This document shows positions 7,317-14,428 of a DNA stretch of 20,756 nt, piece after piece. This DNA is from JANOBJ01 sp031411575 (lineage in GTDB: Bacteria; Pseudomonadota; Gammaproteobacteria; Burkholderiales; Burkholderiaceae_C), in NCBI GenBank assembly GCA_031411575.1, contig JANOBJ010000021.1, forward strand, positions 1 to 20,756, in the 5' to 3' direction. Position numbers and translations under genes: made by a program. The notes under the pieces were generated by a model. The model searched no databases. It was given only the letters and a program-made list of their open reading frames with translations, and had not been told where the DNA came from. Position 1 is the first letter of the stretch; each line of letters begins with the position of its first letter.

Positions 7317-7344
7317 TTGACAGCATTTAGTTTAGATTTAAACT
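7317..7344 (+). promoter_or_regulatory. Sigma-70-type promoter of the anthranilate operon
   Basis: A perfect -35 hexamer TTGACA (7317-7322) and a -10-like TAAACT (7339-7344) are 16 bases apart. The predicted start site is about 7351, two bases before ATG 7353, and no ribosome-binding site lies between. The -10 box is inside the palindrome at 7328-7345. Confidence 0.65.
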
Positions 7345-7345
7345 A
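7328..7345 (+). promoter_or_regulatory. Palindromic operator, probably for the operon's MarR regulator
   Basis: TAGTTTA (7328-7334) and TAAACTA (7339-7345) are perfect inverted repeats around GATT, an 18-bp AT-rich site in GC-rich surroundings. Its size and its overlap with the -10 region are typical of MarR-family repressor sites. The only regulator in the operon is the MarR protein at 9728. Aryl-CoA-responsive MarR repressors control similar CoA-dependent aromatic operons, so 2-aminobenzoyl-CoA is a plausible inducer (inference). Confidence 0.6.
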
Positions 7346-7352
7346 TTTTCCC

Positions 7353-9725
7353 ATGAACATCCTGTGCATCGGCGGCGGCCCCTCGGGGCTGTACTTCGCG
7401 CTCCTCATGAAGCAGCAAAACCCGGCGCACCGGGTGGTGGTGGTCGAGCGCAACCGGCCATTTGACACCTTCGGCTGGGGCGTGGTGCTGTCGGACCAGA
7501 CGCTTGGCAACCTGCGCGCGGCCGACGGCCCCAGCGCGCAACTGATTGGCGACGCCTTCAACCACTGGGACGATATCGAGGTGTTTTTCAAGGGCCGCAG
7601 CGTGCGCTCGGGCGGTCATGGCTTTTGCGGTATCGGCCGCAAGCAACTGCTCAACATCCTGCAGGACCGGTGTTTGGCGCTGGGCGTGGAGCTGGTGTTT
7701 GAGACCGACGTGGCGGACGACCAGGAACTGGCCGCGCAGTACCAGGCCGATCTGGTGATCGCCAGTGACGGGCTCAACAGCCGCATCCGCAACCGGTACG
7801 CCAGCACGTTTGAGCCCGATGTCGATCTGCGCCAGTGCCGCTTTGTCTGGCTGGGCACCAAAAAGACGTTTGACGCCTTCACCTTCGCCTTCGAGCAGAC
7901 CGAGCACGGCTGGTTTCAGGCGCATGCCTACAAGTTCAACGAAGACACCTCCACCTTCATCGTCGAGACGCCCGAGGCGGTGTGGAAAGCCCATGGGCTG
8001 GACCAGCTGGAGCAGGTCGAGGCCGTGGCGTTTTGTGAGCGCCTGTTTGCAAAATACCTCGATGGCCACACGCTGATGAGCAACGCGTCGCACCTGCGCG
8101 GCTCGGCCATCTGGATCCGCTTTCCGCGCGTGGTGTGCAAGACCTGGGTGCACCGCGAACAGATCGGCGGGAAAAGCGTACCCATCGTGTTGATGGGGGA
8201 CGCCGCGCACACCGCGCACTTCTCGATCGGCAGCGGCACCAAGCTGGCGCTGGAAGACGCGATTGATCTGGCCAACGAATTCGCCACGGGCCACGACATG
8301 GATACCGTGCTGCACGGCTACGAAGCGCGGCGCAGCGTCGAGGTACTGAAGATCCAGAACGCCGCGCGCAACTCGACTGAGTGGTTCGAGAACGTCAACC
8401 GCTACAGTGGCATGGAGATTGAGCAGTTTGCCTACTCGCTGTTGACGCGGTCGCAGCGCATCAGCCACGAAAACCTGCGCCTGCGCGACGCCAGATGGCT
8501 GGAAGGCTATGAAGCCTGGCTGTCGGGTGGCCCGGTAGTGCCGCCGATGCTCACGCCGCTCAAGGTGCGCGGCATGCAACTGAAGAACCGCATCGTGTGT
8601 TCGCCCATGGCCACCTACAGCGCGGTCGACGGCGTGCCGCAGGATTTTCACCTCGTGCACCTGGGCGCGCGGGCGCTCGGCGGCGCCGGCCTGGTGATGG
8701 TGGAGATGACCAGCCCGACCGCCGAAGGCCGCATCACGCCGGGCTGCACCGGCCTGTGGAACGATGCGCAAAGCGCCGCCTTCAAGCGGATTGTGGATTT
8801 CGTTCACAGCCAGACGACCGCGAAGATTGGCTTGCAACTGGGTCACAGCGGCCCCAAGGGCTCGACGCAACTCGGCTGGGAAACCACCGACGAGCCGCTG
8901 CCCGCGCCCGGGGGGCGCCCCGACGCCGCGCCAAACTGGCCGGTGCTGGCGGCCAGCGCGGTCGCGTATGGCGAGCAGAACCAGACGCCGCAGGCCATGA
9001 CTCGCTCAGACATGGCGGCGCTGACGCAGCAGTTTGTGGACGCCACGCGGCGCGCCGCGCAAGCCGGGTTTGACTGGCTGGAGCTGCATTGCGCGCACGG
9101 CTACCTGCTGTCGAGCTTCATCACACCGCTGACCAACCGGCGCACGGATGACTATGGCGGCAGTCTGGAGAACCGCTGCCGCTACCCGCTGGAGGTGTTC
9201 CGCGCGGTGCGCGAACTCTGGCCACAAGACCTGCCCATGAGCGTGCGCATCTCGGCGCATGACTGGGCGCCGGGCGGCAATACCGACGCGGACGCGGTCG
9301 AGATTGCCCGGCTGTTCAAGGCCGCCGGCTGCGACATGATCGATGTATCGTCCGGCCAGACCACGCGCGCCGCCAAGCCGGTGTACGGCCGCATGTACCA
9401 GACGCCATTTGCCGACCGCATCCGCAACGAAGTGGGTATTCAGACCATCGCGGTCGGCGCGATCAGCGAGGCCGATCACGCCAACAGCATCATTGCTGCG
9501 GGCCGTGCCGATCTGTGCGCTATCGCCCGGCCGCACCTGGCCGACCCGGCCTGGACGCTGCACGAGGCCGCCAAACTTGACAGCCGCGCGGTCGACTGGC
9601 CGCCGCAGTACCTGAGCGGCCGGGATCAGCTGTACCGCGAGGTTTTGAAGCAAAAACAGGCTCAGGTCGTCGTCAGTGGGTCATCTTTAGCTATTAATTT
9701 AATAGCATCTGAAGAAGGAGGCTGA
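7353..9725 (+). CDS. 2-aminobenzoyl-CoA monooxygenase/reductase-type fusion (FMO + old yellow enzyme)
   Basis: A 790-residue two-domain flavoenzyme. Residues 1 to about 390 are a class A flavin monooxygenase: FAD motif GGGPSG at 7-12, GDAAH near 283 with the LALEDAIDLA helix after it. From about 396 an old-yellow-enzyme/NADH:flavin reductase domain begins (PPMLTPLKVRGMQLKNRIV). It has HCAHGYLLSSFITPLTNRR near 578 and the DDYGGSLENR signature. This fusion is diagnostic of 2-aminobenzoyl-CoA monooxygenase/reductase and salicylyl-CoA 5-hydroxylase-type proteins. The former hydroxylates and then reduces the ring to 2-amino-5-oxocyclohex-1-enecarboxyl-CoA. The ligase downstream favours anthranilate, but salicylate cannot be excluded. 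A TTG 36 bases upstream was rejected because it is the -35 box. The last ~27 residues lie in or after repeat copy D and may be an added tail. Confidence 0.9.
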   Translation: MNILCIGGGPSGLYFALLMKQQNPAHRVVVVERNRPFDTFGWGVVLSDQTLGNLRAADGPSAQLIGDAFNHWDDIEVFFKGRSVRSGGHGFCGIGRKQLLNILQDRCLALGVELVFETDVADDQELAAQYQADLVIASDGLNSRIRNRYASTFEPDVDLRQCRFVWLGTKKTFDAFTFAFEQTEHGWFQAHAYKFNEDTSTFIVETPEAVWKAHGLDQLEQVEAVAFCERLFAKYLDGHTLMSNASHLRGSAIWIRFPRVVCKTWVHREQIGGKSVPIVLMGDAAHTAHFSIGSGTKLALEDAIDLANEFATGHDMDTVLHGYEARRSVEVLKIQNAARNSTEWFENVNRYSGMEIEQFAYSLLTRSQRISHENLRLRDARWLEGYEAWLSGGPVVPPMLTPLKVRGMQLKNRIVCSPMATYSAVDGVPQDFHLVHLGARALGGAGLVMVEMTSPTAEGRITPGCTGLWNDAQSAAFKRIVDFVHSQTTAKIGLQLGHSGPKGSTQLGWETTDEPLPAPGGRPDAAPNWPVLAASAVAYGEQNQTPQAMTRSDMAALTQQFVDATRRAAQAGFDWLELHCAHGYLLSSFITPLTNRRTDDYGGSLENRCRYPLEVFRAVRELWPQDLPMSVRISAHDWAPGGNTDADAVEIARLFKAAGCDMIDVSSGQTTRAAKPVYGRMYQTPFADRIRNEVGIQTIAVGAISEADHANSIIAAGRADLCAIARPHLADPAWTLHEAAKLDSRAVDWPPQYLSGRDQLYREVLKQKQAQVVVSGSSLAINLIASEEGG
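9642..9707 (-). repeat. 66-bp interspersed repeat, copy D (encodes a C-terminal tail)
   Basis: Reverse orientation: TGCTATTAAATTAATAGC, then GATGACC, ending TTTGCTTCAAAAC. It aligns to copy A without gaps, 45 of 66 identical by hand count. It starts on a codon boundary of the fusion gene and encodes 22 residues in the same frame as copy B, just before the final SEEGG. Its inverted pair is TAGCTATTAA / TTAATAGCAT. Confidence 0.75.
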
Positions 9726-9727
9726 GC

Positions 9728-10204
9728 ATGGATCTGGAAGCCCGCATGCACGGCACCACGCCCAGCGAGCACCCCGAGGCGCTGCGGCTGTGGCTGCGCC
9801 TGCTGACCTGCACCCAGCTCATCGAAAAGCAGGTGCGCAGCGGCCTGCGCGAGCAGTTCGACACCACCTTGCCGCGGTTTGACCTGATGGCTCAGCTGGA
9901 GCGCGCACCCGACGGCCTCAAGATGAACGAGCTGTCGCGCCGCATGATGGTGACCGGCGGCAACGTCACCGGCATCACCGACCAGCTGGTGGCCGAGGGT
10001 CTGGTCGAACGGGTCGACGTGGCCGGCGACCGCCGCGCCTACCGCGTGCGGCTCACGCCCAAGGGCCGCACCCAGTTCAATGACATGGCGCATGAGCACG
10101 AGGGCTGGATCGTCGATGCGCTGGGCGGGCTCAACGACAAGGACATTGCCACCCTGCACCGGTTGCTCGGCAAGGTGAAAGCACATTTTCTGGAGACAGC
10201 ATGA
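9728..10204 (+). CDS. MarR-family transcriptional regulator
   Basis: A 158-residue winged-helix repressor of the MarR family, a cytoplasmic dimer. A helical N-terminal part (residues 15-45) is followed by TTLPRFDLMAQLERAPDGLKMNELSRRMMVTGGNVTGITDQL, the recognition helix-turn-helix, at about 46-88. The wing AGDRRAYRVRLTPKGR is near 98-113 and a C-terminal dimer helix ends at 157. A strong AAGGAGG (9715-9721) sits six bases before the ATG, two codons downstream of the fusion gene stop. The stop overlaps the crotonase start by ATGA. Being inside the operon, it is likely autoregulated through the palindrome at 7328. It most probably responds to an aryl-CoA intermediate. Confidence 0.92.
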   Translation: MDLEARMHGTTPSEHPEALRLWLRLLTCTQLIEKQVRSGLREQFDTTLPRFDLMAQLERAPDGLKMNELSRRMMVTGGNVTGITDQLVAEGLVERVDVAGDRRAYRVRLTPKGRTQFNDMAHEHEGWIVDALGGLNDKDIATLHRLLGKVKAHFLETA

Positions 10205-11055
10205 AGCAATACATTGGCGCCGACAACCCAATGCGCGCGCAGTTTGACGCCAAGGCGGCCTACCAGGCGCGCCACTTTGCCTGGAGCTATGAGAACGGCA
10301 CCGGTACCATCACCCTGAACCGGCCCGAGCGCAAGAACCCGCTCACCTTTGACTCGTACGCCGAGCTGCGCGACCTGTTCCGCGCGCTGACCTACGCGAC
10401 CGACGTGCGGGTGATCGTGGTCACCGGTGCGGGCGGCAACTTCTGTTCGGGCGGCGATGTGCACGAGATCATCGGTCCGCTCACCCGGATGAGCATGCCC
10501 GAAATGCTGGAATTCACGCGCATGACGGGCGATCTGGTGAAAGCCATGCGACAGTGCCCGCAACCGGTGATCGGCGCGATCGACGGTATCTGTGCCGGTG
10601 CTGGCGCCATGGTGGCGCTGGCTTGCGACCTGCGACTGGGCACGCCCGCTGCCAAAACCGCCTTCCTGTTCACGCGCGTCGGCTTGGCCGGCGCCGACAT
10701 GGGCGCCTGCGCACTGTTGCCACGCATGATCGGCCAGGGCCGCGCGTCAGAGCTGCTGTTCACCGGCCGCGCCATGACCGCGACTGAAGGCCTGGCCTGG
10801 GGCTTCTTCAATGCCCTGCACGACAGCGCCGACCTGCTGCCGCGCGCGCAGGCGCTGGCGCGCGAGCTGGCCGACGGCCCCACCTTCGCGCACGGCATGA
10901 CCAAAACCATGCTGAGCCAGGAGTGGAGCATGACGATCGAGCAGGCCATTGAGGCCGAGGCGCAGGCGCAGGCCATCTGCATGCAGACCGAAGACTTCCG
11001 GCGCGCCTACGAGGCGTTTGCTGCCAAGCAGAAGCCGGTGTTCGGCGGAGACTGA
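10201..11055 (+). CDS. Crotonase-fold enzyme (enoyl-CoA hydratase/isomerase family) without the hydratase glutamates
   Basis: A 284-residue cytoplasmic protein with the two oxyanion-hole regions of the crotonase superfamily, GGNFCSGGDVHE near residue 78-89 and DGICAGAGAMVALACDLR near 124-141. By eye alignment to enoyl-CoA hydratase, the position of catalytic Glu144 is Met (GAMVALACD) and that of Glu164 is Arg (FTRVGL). An Asp in GADMGA follows instead. Classical hydration is therefore unlikely. A C-C bond hydrolase of the BadI/MenB kind, opening an alicyclic beta-oxo acyl-CoA, would fit the operon (inference). GGAG five bases before ATG 10201 and an ATGA overlap with the MarR gene fix the start. 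Confidence 0.88.
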   Translation: MKQYIGADNPMRAQFDAKAAYQARHFAWSYENGTGTITLNRPERKNPLTFDSYAELRDLFRALTYATDVRVIVVTGAGGNFCSGGDVHEIIGPLTRMSMPEMLEFTRMTGDLVKAMRQCPQPVIGAIDGICAGAGAMVALACDLRLGTPAAKTAFLFTRVGLAGADMGACALLPRMIGQGRASELLFTGRAMTATEGLAWGFFNALHDSADLLPRAQALARELADGPTFAHGMTKTMLSQEWSMTIEQAIEAEAQAQAICMQTEDFRRAYEAFAAKQKPVFGGD

Positions 11056-11059
11056 CCCC

Positions 11060-12313
11060 ATGCAGGCCCTTGACCTGGACGCACTGCCGGCGAACACCGT
11101 CGTGCCGTCCACCGCCCATCTCACGCTGCCTTTCTTCGGCCCGGAACACCGCGACCTGGCGCGTGAACTGGTGGCCTGGGCGCCCCTGCAGCAGGTGGAC
11201 GAGACCGATGACCGCCGCGCCTGCCGGGACTGGGTGCGGCGCCTGGGCGCGGGGGGTTGGCTGCGCTACTGCGTGCCCGCGCAGCATGGCGGCGCGCTGG
11301 AACGCCTTGACTCGCGCGCGTTGGTGGTGCTGCGCGAAACGCTGGCCTTTCACTCGCCGCTGGCTGATTTTGCGTTTGCGATGCAGGGGCTGGGCAGCGG
11401 CGCCATCACGCTGGCTGGCACGGCCGAGCAGCAAGCCGCGTACCTGCCAGCCGTGGCGCGTGGCGACAAGATCGCCGCGTTCGCGTTGAGCGAAGCCGAT
11501 GCAGGCTCGGATGCAGGTGCTATGAAAACAGTAGCAACTAATGACCATCCAGAGCGGACTCCGGGCACATTTGATGCTTATTTGTTGAATGGAAGCAAAA
11601 CCTGGATCAGCAACGGCGGCATCGCGGATTTTTACTGCGTGTTTGCCAAGACTGACGTGGATGCCGGCACCCGCGGCATCACCGCTTTCATCGTGGACGC
11701 GGCCACGCCGGGGCTTGATGCGTCTGAACACATTGCCGTGATGGCGCCCCACCCGCTGGCCACGCTGCAATTCAACGACTGCCGCATCGGTGCAAGCGCG
11801 CAGCTGGGCCCGCTCAACGGCGGCTTCAAGCTGGCCATGCAGACGCTGGACATCTTTCGTGCCTCAGTCGCGGCCGCCGCGCTCGGCTTCGCACGACGCG
11901 CGGTGGCCGAAGCCGTTGCCCACGCCAAGCAGCGCAAGATGTTCGGGCACACGCTGGCCGATTTTCAGCTGACCCAGGCCAAGCTGGGTGAGATGGCGGC
12001 ATTGATCGACGCGGCTGCGCTGCTGACGTACCGCGCGGCCTGGCTGCGCGACGAGGATGAACGCTCCGGCGCCACCGCCGATGCGGCCTCGCTGCGGGCG
12101 CGCAGCGTTGCTGCAGCGATGGCCAAGATGACGGCCACCGAGAACGCCCAGCGCGTGATCGACATGGCGCTGCAGATGCATGGCGGGCTGGGCGTGAAGG
12201 TCGGCACGCGGGTGGAAAGCCTTTACCGCGACATCCGTTCGCTGCGCATCTACGAAGGCGCCACCGAGGTGCAGCAGCTCATCATCGGCAAATCGGTGCT
12301 GCAAGGGGTCTGA
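11060..12313 (+). CDS. Acyl-CoA dehydrogenase with repeat-derived loop
   Basis: An FAD-dependent acyl-CoA dehydrogenase of 417 residues, slightly long for the family (about 380-400). The start is ATG 11060, with GGAG nine bases before it and four bases after the crotonase stop; an upstream extension to 10949 only shadows the crotonase gene. Family blocks are AFALSEADAGSDAG (about 140-153), NGSKTWISNGGIADFYCVF (about 176-194) and the C-terminal QMHGGLGVKVGTRVESLYRD. The final IYEGATEVQQLIIGK carries the usual Glu. Residues 154-175 coincide with repeat copy C and form a loop that looks roughly eight residues longer than the consensus. In the pathway it probably oxidises a ring or ring-opened acyl-CoA, passing electrons to ETF. 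Confidence 0.9.
   Translation: MQALDLDALPANTVVPSTAHLTLPFFGPEHRDLARELVAWAPLQQVDETDDRRACRDWVRRLGAGGWLRYCVPAQHGGALERLDSRALVVLRETLAFHSPLADFAFAMQGLGSGAITLAGTAEQQAAYLPAVARGDKIAAFALSEADAGSDAGAMKTVATNDHPERTPGTFDAYLLNGSKTWISNGGIADFYCVFAKTDVDAGTRGITAFIVDAATPGLDASEHIAVMAPHPLATLQFNDCRIGASAQLGPLNGGFKLAMQTLDIFRASVAAAALGFARRAVAEAVAHAKQRKMFGHTLADFQLTQAKLGEMAALIDAAALLTYRAAWLRDEDERSGATADAASLRARSVAAAMAKMTATENAQRVIDMALQMHGGLGVKVGTRVESLYRDIRSLRIYEGATEVQQLIIGKSVLQGV
11518..11583 (+). repeat. 66-bp interspersed repeat, copy C (inside the acyl-CoA dehydrogenase gene)
   Basis: TGCTATGAAAACAGTAGCA, then AATGACCA, then ACATTTGATG and TTATTT. The first 30 bases match 27 of 30 in copy B, including a run of 13 (AAAACAGTAGCAA). 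The second half is more diverged. Its AT-richness and codons such as AAA, AAT, TAT and TTG contrast with the flanking high-GC codons. It is read in the opposite sense to copies B and D and is free of stops. Confidence 0.75.
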
Positions 12314-12314
12314 C

Positions 12315-13982
12315 ATGGCTGCTTCCGCCACCACGCCGTACAGTGCACAGACCGATCGTTTCGTGCATGACCGGCTGCCTCCGCGCGAGCAGTGGCCTGA
12401 GCTGCGCTACGAGCGACCCGAGCTCCAGATCGCTGATCGCGTCAATCTGGTCGCGGCGCTGCTGGATGGCGCCGCCAGCAAAGGTTGGGCGGACCGCCCG
12501 ATGCTGCGATCAGACCGCATCACGCTGACCTACGCCGACGCACAAGCGCGGGTGGACCGCATTGCCCAGGTGCTGGTGGAAGACCTGGGGCTGGTTCCCG
12601 GCAACCGCGTGCTGCTGCGCGGCGGCAATTCGATCGGCATGGCGCTGGCCTGGCTCGCGGTGGTGAAAGCCGGCTTGATCTCGGTGGCGACGATGCCGCT
12701 GCTGCGCGCCCGGGAGTTGGGCGACATCATTGAAAAATCACAACCTACCGTGGCCGTGTGTGACGCCAAGCTTTTGGACGAGCTGAAGTCAGCCCAAGCC
12801 GAGCACCCCGTGTTGCAGACCATCGTGCCGTTCAACCTGATGAACGAGCCGGGTTCACTGGCGGTGTTGTCGGCGCAGAAGAATGGTGATTTCCATCCCT
12901 GTCCAACCGCAGCGGACGATATTGCTTTGATGGCGTTCACCTCGGGCACCACGGGCAAGCCAAAGGCGGCGATACACACGCACCGCGATGTGCTGGCGGC
13001 CTGTGAAGCCTGGCCGCGGCATATTCTCAAGGCCGTGCCTGATGACATCGTGGTCGGCTCGCCACCGCTGGCCTTCACCTTCGGTCTCGGCGGGCTGCTG
13101 GTGTTTCCGATGTGGGCTGGGGCATCGGTGTACTTCCCTGACATCCCATACACGCCGGAAGCCATGGTGCAGCGGATCAAGGCCGTCGGCGCCACCATCT
13201 GCTACACGGCGCCCACCTTTTACCGGCAGATGGCGCCGTTCGCCCGACAGCACGGTTTGCCCAGCCTGCGCATCTGCGTGAGCGCCGGCGAAGGGCTGCC
13301 GGATGCGACGCGCCAGCTCTGGAAGGAATCGACCGGCATCGAGATGGTGGACGGCATTGGCGCGACCGAGATGTTTCATATCTTCATCTCATCAGCCGGC
13401 GCGCAGGTGCGGCGCGGGGCCATTGGCCAGGTCGTTCCGGGCTATACCGCCCGGGTGGTGGATGAGTCGGGCCACGAAGTACCGCGCGGCACCGTGGGCA
13501 AGCTGTCCGTGGTGGGCCCGACCGGCTGCAAATACCTGGACGATCCGCGTCAGGCCAACTACGTCAAGGCAGGCTGGAACTACCCCGGTGACGCCTTCCT
13601 GCAGGATGCCGACGGCTATTTTTTCTTCCAGGCACGCGATGACGACATGATCATCACCGCCGGCTACAACGTGGGTGGCCCCGAGGTGGAAGACGCCCTG
13701 CTCCGGCACCCGGCGGTAGCCGAGTGCGGCGTCATTGGCCAACCCGATGCCGAGCGCGGCACGATCGTCAAGGCGTTCTGCGTGCTCAAGGCAGGCCATG
13801 CGGGTGACCAAGCCATGGTGAAAGCGCTGCAGGACCATGTAAAGGCCACCATCGCGCCCTACAAGTACCCGCGCGAGATTGAGTTCGTGGCACAGCTGCC
13901 GCGGACCGAGACGGGCAAACTGCAGCGGTTCCGGCTGCGCCAGAACGCCACGCCAGCGCTCTTTCGGAAAGAGAACCCGTGA
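12315..13982 (+). CDS. 2-aminobenzoate-CoA ligase / benzoate-CoA ligase family
   Basis: A 555-residue adenylate-forming acyl-CoA synthetase that activates an aromatic acid with ATP and CoA in the cytoplasm. Motif A3 TSGTTGKPKAAIHTH is near residue 209, aromatic-pocket region YTAPTFYRQM near 298, and A5-like GIGATEMFHIFISS near 347. The hinge motif is RDDDMIITAGYNVGGPEVE near 442, and the catalytic Lys535 is in RTETGKLQRFRLR. Length and the N-terminal PPREQWPELRYE block agree with anthranilate/benzoate-CoA ligases, and the FMO-OYE fusion upstream favours anthranilate (the A. evansii enzyme is AbmG). The ATG is one base after the acyl-CoA dehydrogenase stop, with AAGGGG upstream. Salicylate or benzoate remain possible substrates. 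Confidence 0.87.
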   Translation: MAASATTPYSAQTDRFVHDRLPPREQWPELRYERPELQIADRVNLVAALLDGAASKGWADRPMLRSDRITLTYADAQARVDRIAQVLVEDLGLVPGNRVLLRGGNSIGMALAWLAVVKAGLISVATMPLLRARELGDIIEKSQPTVAVCDAKLLDELKSAQAEHPVLQTIVPFNLMNEPGSLAVLSAQKNGDFHPCPTAADDIALMAFTSGTTGKPKAAIHTHRDVLAACEAWPRHILKAVPDDIVVGSPPLAFTFGLGGLLVFPMWAGASVYFPDIPYTPEAMVQRIKAVGATICYTAPTFYRQMAPFARQHGLPSLRICVSAGEGLPDATRQLWKESTGIEMVDGIGATEMFHIFISSAGAQVRRGAIGQVVPGYTARVVDESGHEVPRGTVGKLSVVGPTGCKYLDDPRQANYVKAGWNYPGDAFLQDADGYFFFQARDDDMIITAGYNVGGPEVEDALLRHPAVAECGVIGQPDAERGTIVKAFCVLKAGHAGDQAMVKALQDHVKATIAPYKYPREIEFVAQLPRTETGKLQRFRLRQNATPALFRKENP

Positions 13983-14380
13983 GACGACTGCTGCAACCCG
14001 CGGGCTGGACCGCACCCAAAGGCTACGCGAACGGCATCGCGGCGCGCGGCACGCTGGTGTTCGTCGGCGGGCAGATCGGCTGGAACGCCACCCAGCAGTT
14101 CGAATCGGACGATTTCATTGCCCAGACGGCGCAGGCGCTGCGCAATGTGGCCGCCGTGCTAGCCGAGGGCGGTGCGGGGCCGGAGCACATGGTGCGCATG
14201 ACGTGGTACGTGGTGGACCGGGTGGAGTACAACGCCCGGTTGAATGAGTTGGGCGCCGTCTACCGCGAGGCGATGGGGCGCAACTTTCCGGCCATGAGTT
14301 GCGTGGAAGTGTCGGCGCTGATGGAGGCGCGGGCCAAAGTGGAGATTGAAGTCACCGCTGTGGTTCCCGACCAGCCGTGA
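13979..14380 (+). CDS. RidA/YjgF-family protein lacking the canonical Arg
   Basis: A 133-residue RidA-family (YjgF/YER057c/UK114) protein. Members form trimers; archetypal RidA hydrolyses reactive enamines and imines to ketones plus ammonia. The family end FPAMSCVEVSALMEARAKVEIEV is clear, as are VFVGGQIGW (about 27-35) and the helix around 46-65. By eye, Arg105 of E. coli RidA corresponds to Ala113 here (CVEVSAL versus CVEVARL), so the usual imine-hydrolase chemistry is not assured; Glu122 and Glu124 are kept. The GTG start overlaps the ligase stop (GTGA), making it the last coupled gene of the operon. A role in deaminating the enamine 2-amino-5-oxocyclohex-1-enecarboxyl-CoA is attractive but inferred. 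Confidence 0.9.
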   Translation: MRRLLQPAGWTAPKGYANGIAARGTLVFVGGQIGWNATQQFESDDFIAQTAQALRNVAAVLAEGGAGPEHMVRMTWYVVDRVEYNARLNELGAVYREAMGRNFPAMSCVEVSALMEARAKVEIEVTAVVPDQP

Positions 14381-14428
14381 GGGCAAGGGTCCGGACACCG
14401 ATACGCGGCGCCTATCTGAACACAACGC

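Noticed and set aside
7338..8870. 510-codon minus-strand frame opposite the monooxygenase domain, and a 359-codon plus-strand frame at 6213-7292 opposite the CFA synthase-like gene
   Set aside because: Both are antisense shadows of strongly recognisable proteins, without ribosome sites or recognisable domains.
10949..11059. Upstream extension of the acyl-CoA dehydrogenase frame
   Set aside because: It overlaps the crotonase gene in another frame and encodes Arg-rich sequence. ATG 11060 with GGAG and normal family N-terminus is better.
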